From assembly GCA_963693635.1 (NCBI GenBank), contig CAVOBC010000250.1, positions 1 through 7,266 on the forward strand: 7,266 nucleotides of DNA, given 5' to 3'. The notes beneath the pieces are model-generated. The model worked only from the letters and a program-made list of their open reading frames with translations, was not told the DNA's origin and ran no database searches. The stretch's first letter is position 1, and every line of letters starts with the position of its first letter. This document shows positions 1-5,847 of this stretch, piece by piece. The DNA is from CAVOBC01 sp963693635. Its GTDB lineage: Bacteria; Pseudomonadota; Gammaproteobacteria; Pseudomonadales; Azotimanducaceae. The translations under genes and the position numbers were made by a program.

Positions 1-1
1 C

Positions 2-52
2 ATTCGGGTCAACCTGCCCCTGATTCATCCCCAGGAGCGCGCCGCGGCATAG
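2..52 (+). CDS. C-terminal end of an unidentified plus-strand gene (partial)
   Basis: The frame starting at base 2 reads IRVNLPLIHPQERAAA and ends in TAG. Most of its codons end in G or C, as in the real genes of this window. The other two plus frames are less convincing: one stops after six codons and the other runs on with atypical composition. Only 16 residues are visible, so no family can be assigned. It could be a chance open frame, but the composition and the gene-poor stretch right after it suggest a genuine gene end. No terminator with a T-tract follows on this strand. Confidence 0.35.
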   Translation: MRVNLPLIHPQERAAA

Positions 53-323
53 GTCCTGTCCTGCGTTGTAGAGAAGGCCGTCTGCGTTTGCTCTCGTCGC
101 AATCGATTCAACGGGTACGCGTCCCAACCCCCCTCAGCTCCCCCACTGCACCGGGAAGCGGCGTTAGGCGTCACCAAATCCCGCCCAAAAAAAAGTCCTA
201 ACAAGTCGGGGGGAGTGGCGTTAGGACCTTGATTGCCAATTCAACTGGCAAATTCGGAGTATGAAGTCTTGCAATTCAGTCTAGCGATCGAAAGTGGAAA
301 GACTATGGAAGAAATCGTGTGGT
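53..323. other. Non-coding stretch between gene ends
   Basis: No credible gene is seen here on either strand; the short frames present have poor composition and no ribosome site. The stretch holds C-rich runs (about 125-150), a direct repeat GGCGTTAGG at 160-168 and 217-225, the minus-strand terminator described separately, and a small hairpin with arms TTGCCA (233-238) and TGGCAA (246-251) around a 7-base loop. It lies between the tail of a plus-strand gene and the 3' end of a minus-strand pseudogene, as expected for a convergent intergenic region. Confidence 0.6.
187..227 (-). terminator. Rho-independent terminator for the minus-strand gene
   Basis: Read on the minus strand, GTCCTAAC (227-220) pairs perfectly with GTTAGGAC (202-195) across a 17-base loop, and eight T residues follow at once (complement of the A-run 187-194). 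This is the classic intrinsic-terminator layout. On the plus strand the hairpin is followed by CTTGATT, so it should not work well that way. The stem is only half G/C and the loop is long, so efficiency is uncertain. It lies about 100 bases past the stop codon of the pseudogene at 324-813 and is its natural terminator. Confidence 0.7.
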
Positions 324-813
324 TCAGTTGATGACCCGCGTTGGCGGGGGTGGCGGCGCCAACAGCCCGTCCAGAAGCCACTCGGCTTTGGAGGCCCACC
401 CCCGCAACAACTGTGTCAAGCTCGCATTGATATCGCGAGTCAACGTCAGGTTTATGCCCTGACCCGTCTTGGGCTGGATGCTCATGTGCAACTGGTCATC
501 TTTGATGTTGTACGTTAACCGATAGGCCAACTGTCCATCCTGGCCAAGCGGGTACTGGGCGGCATCCTCCCGAAAGTCGTCTTTGAAGTTGGCGTTCTCT
601 ACGGGCCTGTTCCTCCTTGAAGCTCTACAACGCCTTGCGCGCCTCCTGCGTCCCCTGTGTGCTCACGTCCGGGTCGCCCAACATGTGCTGCTCGAGCACC
701 CGCAACATCAGGATCGCAAACCGGCGCGTTATCCAGAATTTAAACTCGCTGCCGTCGATTGAATTGACCCGAAAGAGCACCCGGTCCTCCTCCGATTTGT
801 AGAGCATCTGCAT
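324..813 (-). pseudogene. Broken gene for a conserved hypothetical protein (nonsense codon plus frameshift)
   Basis: Two minus-strand pieces in different frames look like one protein of about 160 residues. The first runs from ATG at 813-811 (MQMLYKSEEDRVLFRVNS...) for 62 residues to TAG at 627-625. Past that stop the same frame continues plausibly as SFKEEQAR. At about 600-605 sense moves to another frame, which reads ENANFKDDFREDAAQYPLGQ and continues with AYRLTYNIKDDQLHMSIQ to TGA at 326-324. The 490-base span is a multiple of three plus one, so one extra base explains the shift. The layout (an N-terminal strand pair, a helical middle rich in R and E, a C-terminal beta-rich part, then a proline-rich tail) resembles proteobacterial hypothetical proteins I recall only loosely; no function is known to me. 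The open frame extends upstream to GTG at 924, but that extension looks non-coding and no good ribosome site precedes ATG 813. A sequencing error cannot be excluded for either lesion. Confidence 0.6.
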
Positions 814-926
814 TTGGTTGATCGAGCCGGCCAGACATCCTCCCCACTTGATGACGTCATTATGAAAGCTGCAAGAAAGTGCGCGGTCTCTCGCAAACCG
901 ACACGCAAAAATTGAATCGGACACGC

Positions 927-948
927 TGCATCAAAATAAATCGATATA
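927..948. promoter_or_regulatory. Second, weaker SahR-like operator
   Basis: The 18 bases at 930-947, ATCAAAATAAATCGATAT, match the reverse complement of the strong palindrome at 979-1000 at 14 of 18 positions, including the ATCAAA and TCGATAT ends. Its own symmetry is partial (ATC...GAT core with one inner A/T pair). Its centre is 52 bp from that of the strong site, close to five helical turns, so both would face the same side of the DNA. It lies just upstream of the -35 element. The assignment as a SahR site is inferred from similarity to the neighbouring palindrome. Confidence 0.45.
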
Positions 949-952
949 GATC

Positions 953-981
953 TTGACCCCGCCAGACCCGACTCGTAGCAT
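953..981 (+). promoter_or_regulatory. Sigma70-like promoter of the sahR-ahcY operon
   Basis: TTGACC (953-958) is a 5/6 match to the -35 consensus. A spacer of exactly 17 bases leads to TAGCAT (976-981), a 4/6 match to the -10 element. Transcription would start near 988, inside the palindrome at 979-1000, which also overlaps the last three bases of the -10 element. Repressor bound there should block RNA polymerase. The leader to the GTG start at 1009 would be only about 20 bases. Confidence 0.6.
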
Positions 982-1000
982 ATCGAAAAACTTTGATATG
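979..1000. promoter_or_regulatory. Putative SahR operator overlapping the sahR-ahcY promoter
   Basis: A 22-bp inverted repeat has perfect outer half-sites CATATC (979-984) and GATATG (995-1000) and an inner AA/TT match (986-987 with 992-993); 8 of 11 base pairs are symmetric. It sits 8 bases before the regulator's start codon and overlaps the -10 element and expected transcription start, the usual position for an autoregulatory repressor site. ArsR-family dimers bind such palindromes, and published SahR regulons include ahcY operons. I infer that SahR binds here; I have not compared the site with the published motif. Confidence 0.65.
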
Positions 1001-1008
1001 GCCTCTGC

Positions 1009-2058
1009 GTGTCCTCTCTCCCCCTTCAAACTAGCGATGTGGTCGGCATCACCAAAGCGACCGGTGACTCGCTTCGCGCGTCCATCCTGCGGGCGCTTCG
1101 GCACGAATCGTTCGGCGTACTGGAGCTTTGCCATATCTTTGACACCGCCCAGCCAGGTATGAGCCATCACCTCAAGATCCTCCTGAACGCAGGACTCGTC
1201 TCCTCACGGCGAGAAGGCAACGCGATCTTCTACCGGCGCGCGCTGGTCGACGTCGGCAATCCCGCGCACGACCTGGTCGCCACGCTCTTTGCGGCAATCG
1301 ACCAAACCCCGCAACCCGCTATCGTTACAACGCAAATTCGCGCAGTGCACCATGTCCGCAATGAACATTCACGCGAGTTTTTCTCGCGCAATGCGCCGCA
1401 ACTCAAACAGAATCAGGCACTCATCGCGCAGTACGAACAGTACCGAGACGCCGTCTGGCATCAGATCGAAAACGCGGGCTTTGCACACTTCAATCTGGCG
1501 ACGGAGATCGGCCCCGCTGACTCGAGTCTGATCATCGATCTCGCGCGCCGCTTCGATACGGTCATCGCCGTCGACAACTCCCATTCCATGCTCGACAAGA
1601 CACGTTCGCTGGTTGATGCCGAGGGCCTTTCGAACGTCCACCTCAAGCTCGGCGAACTGGACGCACTCGCCGGCGACCCGGCAGACCTGCTGGTACTCAA
1701 CATGGTGCTCCACCACCTGCCGTCGCCTGCCGCATTTTTCGAATTGGCACACCGACTGCTGAAAACGAATGGCAAGCTCCTTGTCATTGATCTGTGCCCC
1801 CATGATCAGGAGTGGGTGCAGGAGACCTGCGGCGATCAATGGCTGGGGTTTGACCCGGAGGAAATGGTGACCTGGGCAAGTGCGTCCGGTCTCAACCATC
1901 GAGACGAGAGCTATCTGGGTCTGCGTAACGGATTCCAGGTCCAGATCCAGACCTTTTCGAACGACATCGGCGACGCCAGCGATACGGCAGGCCAACCGGT
2001 CTCGCAACTTACCAACGATGCTGACACCGATGTCCGTCAGTCATCAGCAGCAGACTAA
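1009..2058 (+). CDS. sahR: SahR-type ArsR-family regulator with SAM-methyltransferase-like sensor domain
   Basis: This 349-residue protein has an N-terminal ArsR winged helix-turn-helix (about 12-80): recognition helix near 49-61 with MSHHLKILL, then a wing GLVSSRREGNAIFYRR (62-77). A helical linker follows (about 85-155), then a Rossmann methyltransferase-like domain (about 160-310) with EIGPADS (166-172) at the SAM loop, acidic D189 in VIAVDNS, LHHLP (234-238) and a typical CPHDQEW...WLGFDPEE stretch (263-285). The last 35 or so residues look disordered. This architecture next to ahcY matches SahR, a proteobacterial repressor of SAM-cycle genes that releases DNA on binding S-adenosylhomocysteine. 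The SAM loop has lost glycines, which suits a ligand sensor rather than an enzyme. The GTG at 1009 is the first possible start after an in-frame stop at 994-996; no clear Shine-Dalgarno precedes it, and GTG 1039 is an alternative. Other ArsR/methyltransferase fusions exist, so the name rests on architecture, C-terminal motifs and neighbourhood. Confidence 0.85.
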   Translation: MSSLPLQTSDVVGITKATGDSLRASILRALRHESFGVLELCHIFDTAQPGMSHHLKILLNAGLVSSRREGNAIFYRRALVDVGNPAHDLVATLFAAIDQTPQPAIVTTQIRAVHHVRNEHSREFFSRNAPQLKQNQALIAQYEQYRDAVWHQIENAGFAHFNLATEIGPADSSLIIDLARRFDTVIAVDNSHSMLDKTRSLVDAEGLSNVHLKLGELDALAGDPADLLVLNMVLHHLPSPAAFFELAHRLLKTNGKLLVIDLCPHDQEWVQETCGDQWLGFDPEEMVTWASASGLNHRDESYLGLRNGFQVQIQTFSNDIGDASDTAGQPVSQLTNDADTDVRQSSAAD

Positions 2059-2114
2059 TCACCAAACCAGACAACAGACCGATCACAACCTTCGACATTG
2101 CCAGAGAGGACCAC

Positions 2115-3476
2115 ATGGCCGATTACAAAGTAGCAGACATTTCCCAGGCCGATTACGGCCGCAAAGAGATTGCCCTCGCCGAAGCAGAAATGCCGGCGCT
2201 TATGGCCTTGCGCAGGAAATACGAGAGCCAGCAACCGCTCAGGGACGCCCGCATCATGGGCTGCATCCACATGACCATCCAGACCGCCGTATTGATCGAG
2301 ACGCTCATCGCGCTCGGCGCGGAGGTGCGCTGGTCGTCCTGCAACATCTTCTCAACCCAGGATCACGCGGCAGCAGCCATCGCGGCCCAAGACATCCCGG
2401 TCTTTGCCTGGAAAGGTGAGACCGAGGAAGAATTCATGTGGTGCATCGAGCAGACCATTCTCGACGCGGGCAAGCCCTGGAAGGCCAACATGATCCTGGA
2501 TGATGGCGGCGATCTCACCGCGATGGTCCACGACAAGTACCCCGAGATGCTGGACGAGATTCACGGCATCACCGAAGAGACCACGACCGGCGTCCACCGC
2601 CTGTTCGAAATGCTCGAGGCCGATGAACTGAAGGTCCCCGCCATCAACGTCAACGACTCGGTGACCAAATCCAAGAACGACAACAAGTACGGCTGTCGGC
2701 ACAGCCTGAACGATGCGATCAAGCGCGGCACCGACATGTTGATGGCCGGCAAGAAAGCACTTGTGATCGGCTATGGCGATGTCGGCAAGGGTTCTGCCCA
2801 GAGTCTCCGGCAAGAAGGCATGATCGTCCGGGTCGTCGAAATCGACCCCATCTGCGCGATGCAGGCATGTATGGACGGCTTCGAGGTCGTCTCGCCGTAC
2901 GTGGGCGGCGTCAACACTGGCAACATCGGCGACGTGGACACCGCAGTCATGGGGACGACCGATCTGCTGGTCACGTGCACCGGCAACACCAACGTTTGCG
3001 ATGCCAATCTTCTCAGCAGCATCAAGCCCGGCGCCATCGTCTGTAACATCGGCCACTTCGACAATGAGATCGATACCCGGTTCATGCGCGACAACTGGCG
3101 CTGGGAAGAGATCAAGCCCCAGGTGCACACCGTTTACCGCACCGACTCGAAGCTCGACTACGTAATTCTGCTCTCCGAAGGACGGCTCGTGAATCTCGGC
3201 AACGCCACCGGTCATCCGTCACGCATCATGGACGGTTCGTTTGCCAACCAGGTCCTGGCCCAGATGCACCTCTTTGACGCCGCGTGGGCAAACAACGATC
3301 CGGACCAGCGTGCCCCGATTACGGTCGAGGTTCTGCCAAAGTCACTGGACGAAGAGGTCGCTACCTATATGGTTGAAGGCTTCGGCGGTGTCGTCACGCG
3401 CCTGACATCAACGCAGGCCGACTACATCAACGTGCCGGTTGAGGGCCCGTTCAAGCCCGATACCTACCGTTACTAG
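2115..3476 (+). CDS. ahcY: Adenosylhomocysteinase (S-adenosylhomocysteine hydrolase)
   Basis: This cytosolic NAD-dependent enzyme reversibly splits S-adenosylhomocysteine into homocysteine and adenosine, removing the inhibitory by-product of methylation and feeding homocysteine back to methionine. The 453-residue protein is full length, slightly longer than the 432-residue human enzyme. Visible signatures are H52 in CIHMTIQTAVLIETL, the block EVRWSSCNIFSTQDHAAAA, the catalytic segment NVNDSVTKSKNDNKYGC with K185, D189, N190 and C194 (human K186, D190, N191, C195), the NAD-binding loop GYGDVGKG (219-226), H314 in CNIGHFD, and the conserved C-terminus FKPDTYRY. ATG 2115 follows a good ribosome site, AGAGAGGA (2103-2110). 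The gene starts 56 bases after sahR with no terminator between, so the two are probably co-transcribed and controlled by SahR. No SAH riboswitch would fit in the short gap. A hairpin terminator follows at 3554-3579. Confidence 0.97.
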   Translation: MADYKVADISQADYGRKEIALAEAEMPALMALRRKYESQQPLRDARIMGCIHMTIQTAVLIETLIALGAEVRWSSCNIFSTQDHAAAAIAAQDIPVFAWKGETEEEFMWCIEQTILDAGKPWKANMILDDGGDLTAMVHDKYPEMLDEIHGITEETTTGVHRLFEMLEADELKVPAINVNDSVTKSKNDNKYGCRHSLNDAIKRGTDMLMAGKKALVIGYGDVGKGSAQSLRQEGMIVRVVEIDPICAMQACMDGFEVVSPYVGGVNTGNIGDVDTAVMGTTDLLVTCTGNTNVCDANLLSSIKPGAIVCNIGHFDNEIDTRFMRDNWRWEEIKPQVHTVYRTDSKLDYVILLSEGRLVNLGNATGHPSRIMDGSFANQVLAQMHLFDAAWANNDPDQRAPITVEVLPKSLDEEVATYMVEGFGGVVTRLTSTQADYINVPVEGPFKPDTYRY

Positions 3477-3504
3477 CGCCCTGCCCCACCACCCTCCGCC
3501 CCAC

Positions 3505-3535
3505 GCTCCCCCTCCCGCAAGAGGGGACCGGGAGC
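3505..3535. repeat. Imperfect palindrome after ahcY, possibly REP-like
   Basis: CCCCTC (3509-3514) and GAGGGG (3521-3526) form a perfect 6-bp stem around the loop CCGCAA. Outer arms GCTC (3505-3508) and GAGC (3532-3535) can extend it across an ACCGG bulge on the right. No T-run follows, so it is not a standard terminator. C-rich inverted repeats with a CCCGCAAG-type core are common between genes in high-GC proteobacteria, which suggests a degenerate repetitive extragenic palindrome. Only one copy is present here, so that reading is untested. Confidence 0.4.
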
Positions 3536-3553
3536 AAGACCAGGCCGTCGCGA

Positions 3554-3579
3554 GCGGTGCAGGGATGCACCGCCATTTT
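3554..3579 (+). terminator. Rho-independent terminator of the sahR-ahcY operon
   Basis: GCGGTGCA (3554-3561) and TGCACCGC (3566-3573) form a perfect 8-bp, G/C-rich stem with the tetraloop GGGA, followed by CATTTTC. The position, about 80 bases after the ahcY stop and about 120 before tesB, fits an operon end. The T-run is only four long, so termination may be partial. The following bases carry a short direct repeat TTTTCTGCA (3576-3584 and 3591-3599). Confidence 0.7.
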
Positions 3580-3701
3580 CTGCAGGCCTCTTTTCTGCAA
3601 GAGCCTGCGAGGTTTACGTACAAACCGACTCCCAGGGATTATCAGGATGACAATTTGGGACAGGACACTAGCCTCACGAGTCAGACACGAGATTTCAAAA
3701 G

Positions 3702-4544
3702 ATGCGAAGTGAACTCGCGGAGTTGGTCGACATCCTTTCGCTTGAGCAGATTGAGCTCAATCTGTTCCGCGGCACAAGCCCGACCGAGGGCTGGCAGCGC
3801 GTTTACGGCGGACAGGTGCTCGGGCAGGCACTGGTCGCAGCGTCCCGCACGGTCGATGGGGACAACCGGTCCGCCCACTCGCTACACGGCTACTTTTTGC
3901 GTCCCGGCGACACAAGCCAACCGATCCTCTACTCGGTGGACCGTATTCGCGACGGTCGCAGTTTCACCACCCGCCGCGTGGTCGCCATTCAGAACGGTGT
4001 CGCCATTTTCAGCATGTCCGCGTCGTTCCAGGTCCACGAAACAGGACTCAGCCACGCCGACGCGATGCCGGACGTCCCGCCGCCCGAAAACTGTGAACCA
4101 ATGATGCATCTTCTCTCGGACGAGGCCGGCGGCAAGCGCTCGTGGCCTATCGATATGCGCTCGGTGGAACCGGTGGCACGCGATCAAAAGCCGACGCCAC
4201 AGCCGCCGGTACAGCACACCTGGGTTCGAACCGTAGGTGAACCGCCGGACGATCTGCGACTCAACCAATGCGTGCTCGCCTATGCCTCTGACATGACGCT
4301 GCTCGACACGAGCTACCGGCCACACGGGGTCGATTGGACGGCGGGCAATTTTCAGGTGGCCAGCCTCGACCACGCGATGTGGTTCCACCGGCCGTTCCAA
4401 CTCGATGACTGGCTGCTCTATGCTCAGGACAGTCCCAATTCCGGCGGCGGCCGGGGCTTCAGCCGAGGCACCTTCTTTAGCCGCAGTGGTGAGCTGATCG
4501 CGTCGGGCGCTCAGGAAGGGCTGATACGGCTGCACGCCAATTAG
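3702..4544 (+). CDS. tesB: Acyl-CoA thioesterase II
   Basis: TesB hydrolyses medium- and long-chain acyl-CoAs to free fatty acids and CoA in the cytosol. The 280-residue protein is the usual length and shows the double-hotdog fold signatures. The N-terminal half has LNLFRG (19-24), VYGGQVLGQAL (34-44) and LHGYFLRPGD (61-70, with H62). The C-terminal half has YASDMTLLDTS (194-204), ASLDHAMWFHRPF (220-232) and SGAQEGLIR (268-276). The catalytic triad is D197, S221 and Q271; E. coli TesB has Asp, Thr, Gln, and serine in the middle place also occurs in natural family members such as human ACOT8. ATG 3702 fits the usual family N-terminus, although no strong Shine-Dalgarno precedes it. The gene follows the ahcY terminator, and I found no clear sigma70 promoter in the gap; it may have its own or depend on read-through. 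A weak hairpin CGGTG/CACCG (4545-4549, 4560-4564) directly follows the stop but has no T-run. Confidence 0.93.
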   Translation: MRSELAELVDILSLEQIELNLFRGTSPTEGWQRVYGGQVLGQALVAASRTVDGDNRSAHSLHGYFLRPGDTSQPILYSVDRIRDGRSFTTRRVVAIQNGVAIFSMSASFQVHETGLSHADAMPDVPPPENCEPMMHLLSDEAGGKRSWPIDMRSVEPVARDQKPTPQPPVQHTWVRTVGEPPDDLRLNQCVLAYASDMTLLDTSYRPHGVDWTAGNFQVASLDHAMWFHRPFQLDDWLLYAQDSPNSGGGRGFSRGTFFSRSGELIASGAQEGLIRLHAN

Positions 4545-4847
4545 CGGTGAGGGTCGCGACACCGGTCCATCATTCACTCTTATCCGAACGAATAATCGCC
4601 AAATCTGTACAAACCGAGGTCAGCTTCACATAATGCACCGCTTTCGAAATCCCCGGATTGATCGCGACGACACCAAAACGCGGTCTAGGGTGTCCAGTGC
4701 CCCTGCGGACCGAGACTCTCCAATGCGCCGTGATCGCACCAACATGAGAATCGTCCAGGCACAACCGTTACATTTACATTTGCCAGACATACGCCGGCCT
4801 GCAATGACAACACCTGCCAACTACCTGCCATATAAAAGGGATCCCCA
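4545..4847. other. Non-coding leader region upstream of the MoxR/VWA genes
   Basis: This 303-base gap has no convincing gene. Its longest frame (4633-4851, plus strand) is very rich in Arg, Asp and Pro, has no hydrophobic core and no well-placed ribosome site. The gap holds a candidate promoter at 4606-4634, a tandem hexamer TTACAT-TTACAT (4768-4779) in an A/T-richer patch, and at its end AAAAGGGA (4834-4841) as ribosome site for the GTG at 4848. TATAAA at 4831-4836 resembles a -10 element but has no suitably spaced -35 and would start transcription almost at the start codon. Confidence 0.6.
4606..4634 (+). promoter_or_regulatory. Candidate sigma70 promoter for the MoxR/VWA operon
   Basis: TGTACA (4606-4611, 4/6 to the -35 consensus) is followed after exactly 17 bases by CATAAT (4629-4634, 5/6 to the -10 consensus). 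Transcription would begin near 4641, giving an untranslated leader of about 200 bases before the ATPase gene. The match is moderate, and it is the best promoter I found in this gap. Confidence 0.4.
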
Positions 4848-5798
4848 GTGAGTATCAAGAACGAGGAAAGACTTGCCAGCATCGAAGTCATCCAGGAGAA
4901 CTTTGAGAAACTCGACTACATCTGCAATCTGCAAATTGCGACTGCCGTCTTCCTTGCCTATCACCTCGGCAAGCCAATCCTGATCGAAGGGCCCCCCGGC
5001 GTCGGCAAAACCGAACTCGCAAAGACCTGCGCAGACATGCTGGACCTGGAGTGCATCCGCTTGCAGTGTTACGAGGGCCTCGATGAATCGAAGGCTATCT
5101 ACGAGTGGAAGTACGGCAAGCAGTTGCTTTACACCCAGGTTCTGAAAGAGACCCTGAGCGAAATCCTCCAGGGCGCGACCGGGCTCGCCGAGTCAGTCAG
5201 CAAGTTGCACGATTTCGGTGACATTTTCTTCTCTGAGGAATTCCTCGAGCCACGCCCTCTGCTCAAAGCGCTTCGCCACGAAGACGGCTGCGTGCTGCTG
5301 ATTGACGAGGTCGACAAATCCGATCACGAATTCGAATCACTGCTGCTCGAATTGCTGTCGGACTTCCAGCTTTCGATTCCGGAGATCGGCACTATCAAGG
5401 CCGACCCGGAGCACAAGCCGTTGGTGTTTCTGACGAGCAACAACACCCGGGAGATTTCCGACGCACTGAAGCGTCGCTGCCTGCACCTCTACATCCCATT
5501 CCCTGACGCACCGCTCGAACGCCGCATCATTCAGGCCCGCGTGCCTGACATCTCTGAAAAACTGCGCAACCAACTGGTCACCTTCATCCAGGAACTGAGG
5601 GACATGGACCTCAAGAAGGTCCCTGCTATCAGCGAGACCATCGACTGGGCCCGCACGCTGATTCTGTTGCACTCAGAATCACTTGACGCGGATCTGGTCA
5701 GACAGACCCTCAACGTCATCCTGAAATTCCAGGAGGACATCGAGTCGATCGACGCGGAAGTTCAGACGATCACCAACAAGGCTGTAAAAGAAACCTGA
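4848..5798 (+). CDS. MoxR-family AAA+ ATPase
   Basis: This 316-residue protein is a single-domain AAA+ ATPase of the MoxR group, whose members act with VWA-domain partners as chaperones that insert metals or activate enzyme complexes. It shows Walker A GPPGVGKT (48-55), the MoxR-typical stretch YEGLDESKAIYEWKYGKQ, Walker B LLIDEVDK (150-157), sensor 1 SNN with N198 and N199, the arginine-finger pair R209-R210 in DALKRRCLH, and a C-terminal helical lid to about residue 310. All residues for ATP binding and hydrolysis are present, so it should be active, probably as a hexamer. Start GTG 4848 is supported by AAAAGGGA six bases upstream. The VWA gene begins 50 bases after the stop, so they form an operon. 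CoxD of carbon monoxide dehydrogenase maturation is a characterised example of a MoxR protein paired with a CoxE-type VWA partner. No client gene is visible here, so I assign no symbol. Confidence 0.93.
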   Translation: MSIKNEERLASIEVIQENFEKLDYICNLQIATAVFLAYHLGKPILIEGPPGVGKTELAKTCADMLDLECIRLQCYEGLDESKAIYEWKYGKQLLYTQVLKETLSEILQGATGLAESVSKLHDFGDIFFSEEFLEPRPLLKALRHEDGCVLLIDEVDKSDHEFESLLLELLSDFQLSIPEIGTIKADPEHKPLVFLTSNNTREISDALKRRCLHLYIPFPDAPLERRIIQARVPDISEKLRNQLVTFIQELRDMDLKKVPAISETIDWARTLILLHSESLDADLVRQTLNVILKFQEDIESIDAEVQTITNKAVKET

Positions 5799-5810
5799 TT
5801 CGCACGCCAC

Positions 5811-5831
5811 GGGTGCGGCGATGCCGCGCCC
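5811..5831 (+). promoter_or_regulatory. Strong hairpin between the ATPase and VWA genes
   Basis: GGGTGCGGC (5811-5819) pairs with GCCGCGCCC (5823-5831) over nine positions, with one G-U wobble in RNA, around a 3-base loop GAT. No T-run follows, so termination is unlikely. It fills the intercistronic gap and ends only five bases before the CCCGGAGA ribosome site of the next gene (5836-5843). It could stabilise or process the mRNA, or damp translation of the VWA gene relative to the ATPase; that role is inferred from position only. Confidence 0.5.
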
Positions 5832-5847
5832 ATCGCCCGGAGATGCT

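Noticed and set aside
814..924. N-terminal extension of the minus-strand gene starting at GTG 924
   Set aside because: The 37 extra residues have no family-like pattern, and the conserved-looking part begins at ATG 813. The region is better read as intergenic DNA that happens to be open.
1369..2007. 212-codon open frame on the minus strand
   Set aside because: It is antisense to sahR, whose regulator and methyltransferase-like domains are clear; the reverse frame has no recognisable features.
2352..3215. 287-codon open frame on the minus strand
   Set aside because: It is antisense to ahcY, whose identity is certain. Long antisense frames are common in high-GC genes, and its translation has no recognisable domain.
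4217..4239. GGTTCGAACC flanked by CACCT and AGGTG, resembling a tRNA T-arm or a regulator site
   Set aside because: It lies inside the tesB coding frame, no cloverleaf can be assembled around it, and the codons read normal TesB sequence (HTWVRTVGEP).
3882..4577. 231-codon open frame on the minus strand
   Set aside because: It is antisense to tesB, which has its full catalytic triad and family motifs; the reverse frame shows no domain or ribosome site.
4831..4836. TATAAA as a -10 element for the ATPase gene
   Set aside because: The nearest -35-like hexamer, ATGACA (4804-4809), is 21 bases away, and transcription would begin at or past the ribosome site.
4633..4851. 72-codon plus-strand frame ending in a GTGA overlap with the ATPase start
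   Set aside because: Its product is dominated by Arg, Asp and Pro with no hydrophobic core, and the nearest ribosome-like run is too far upstream. I treat the overlap as chance but mention it in the leader finding.
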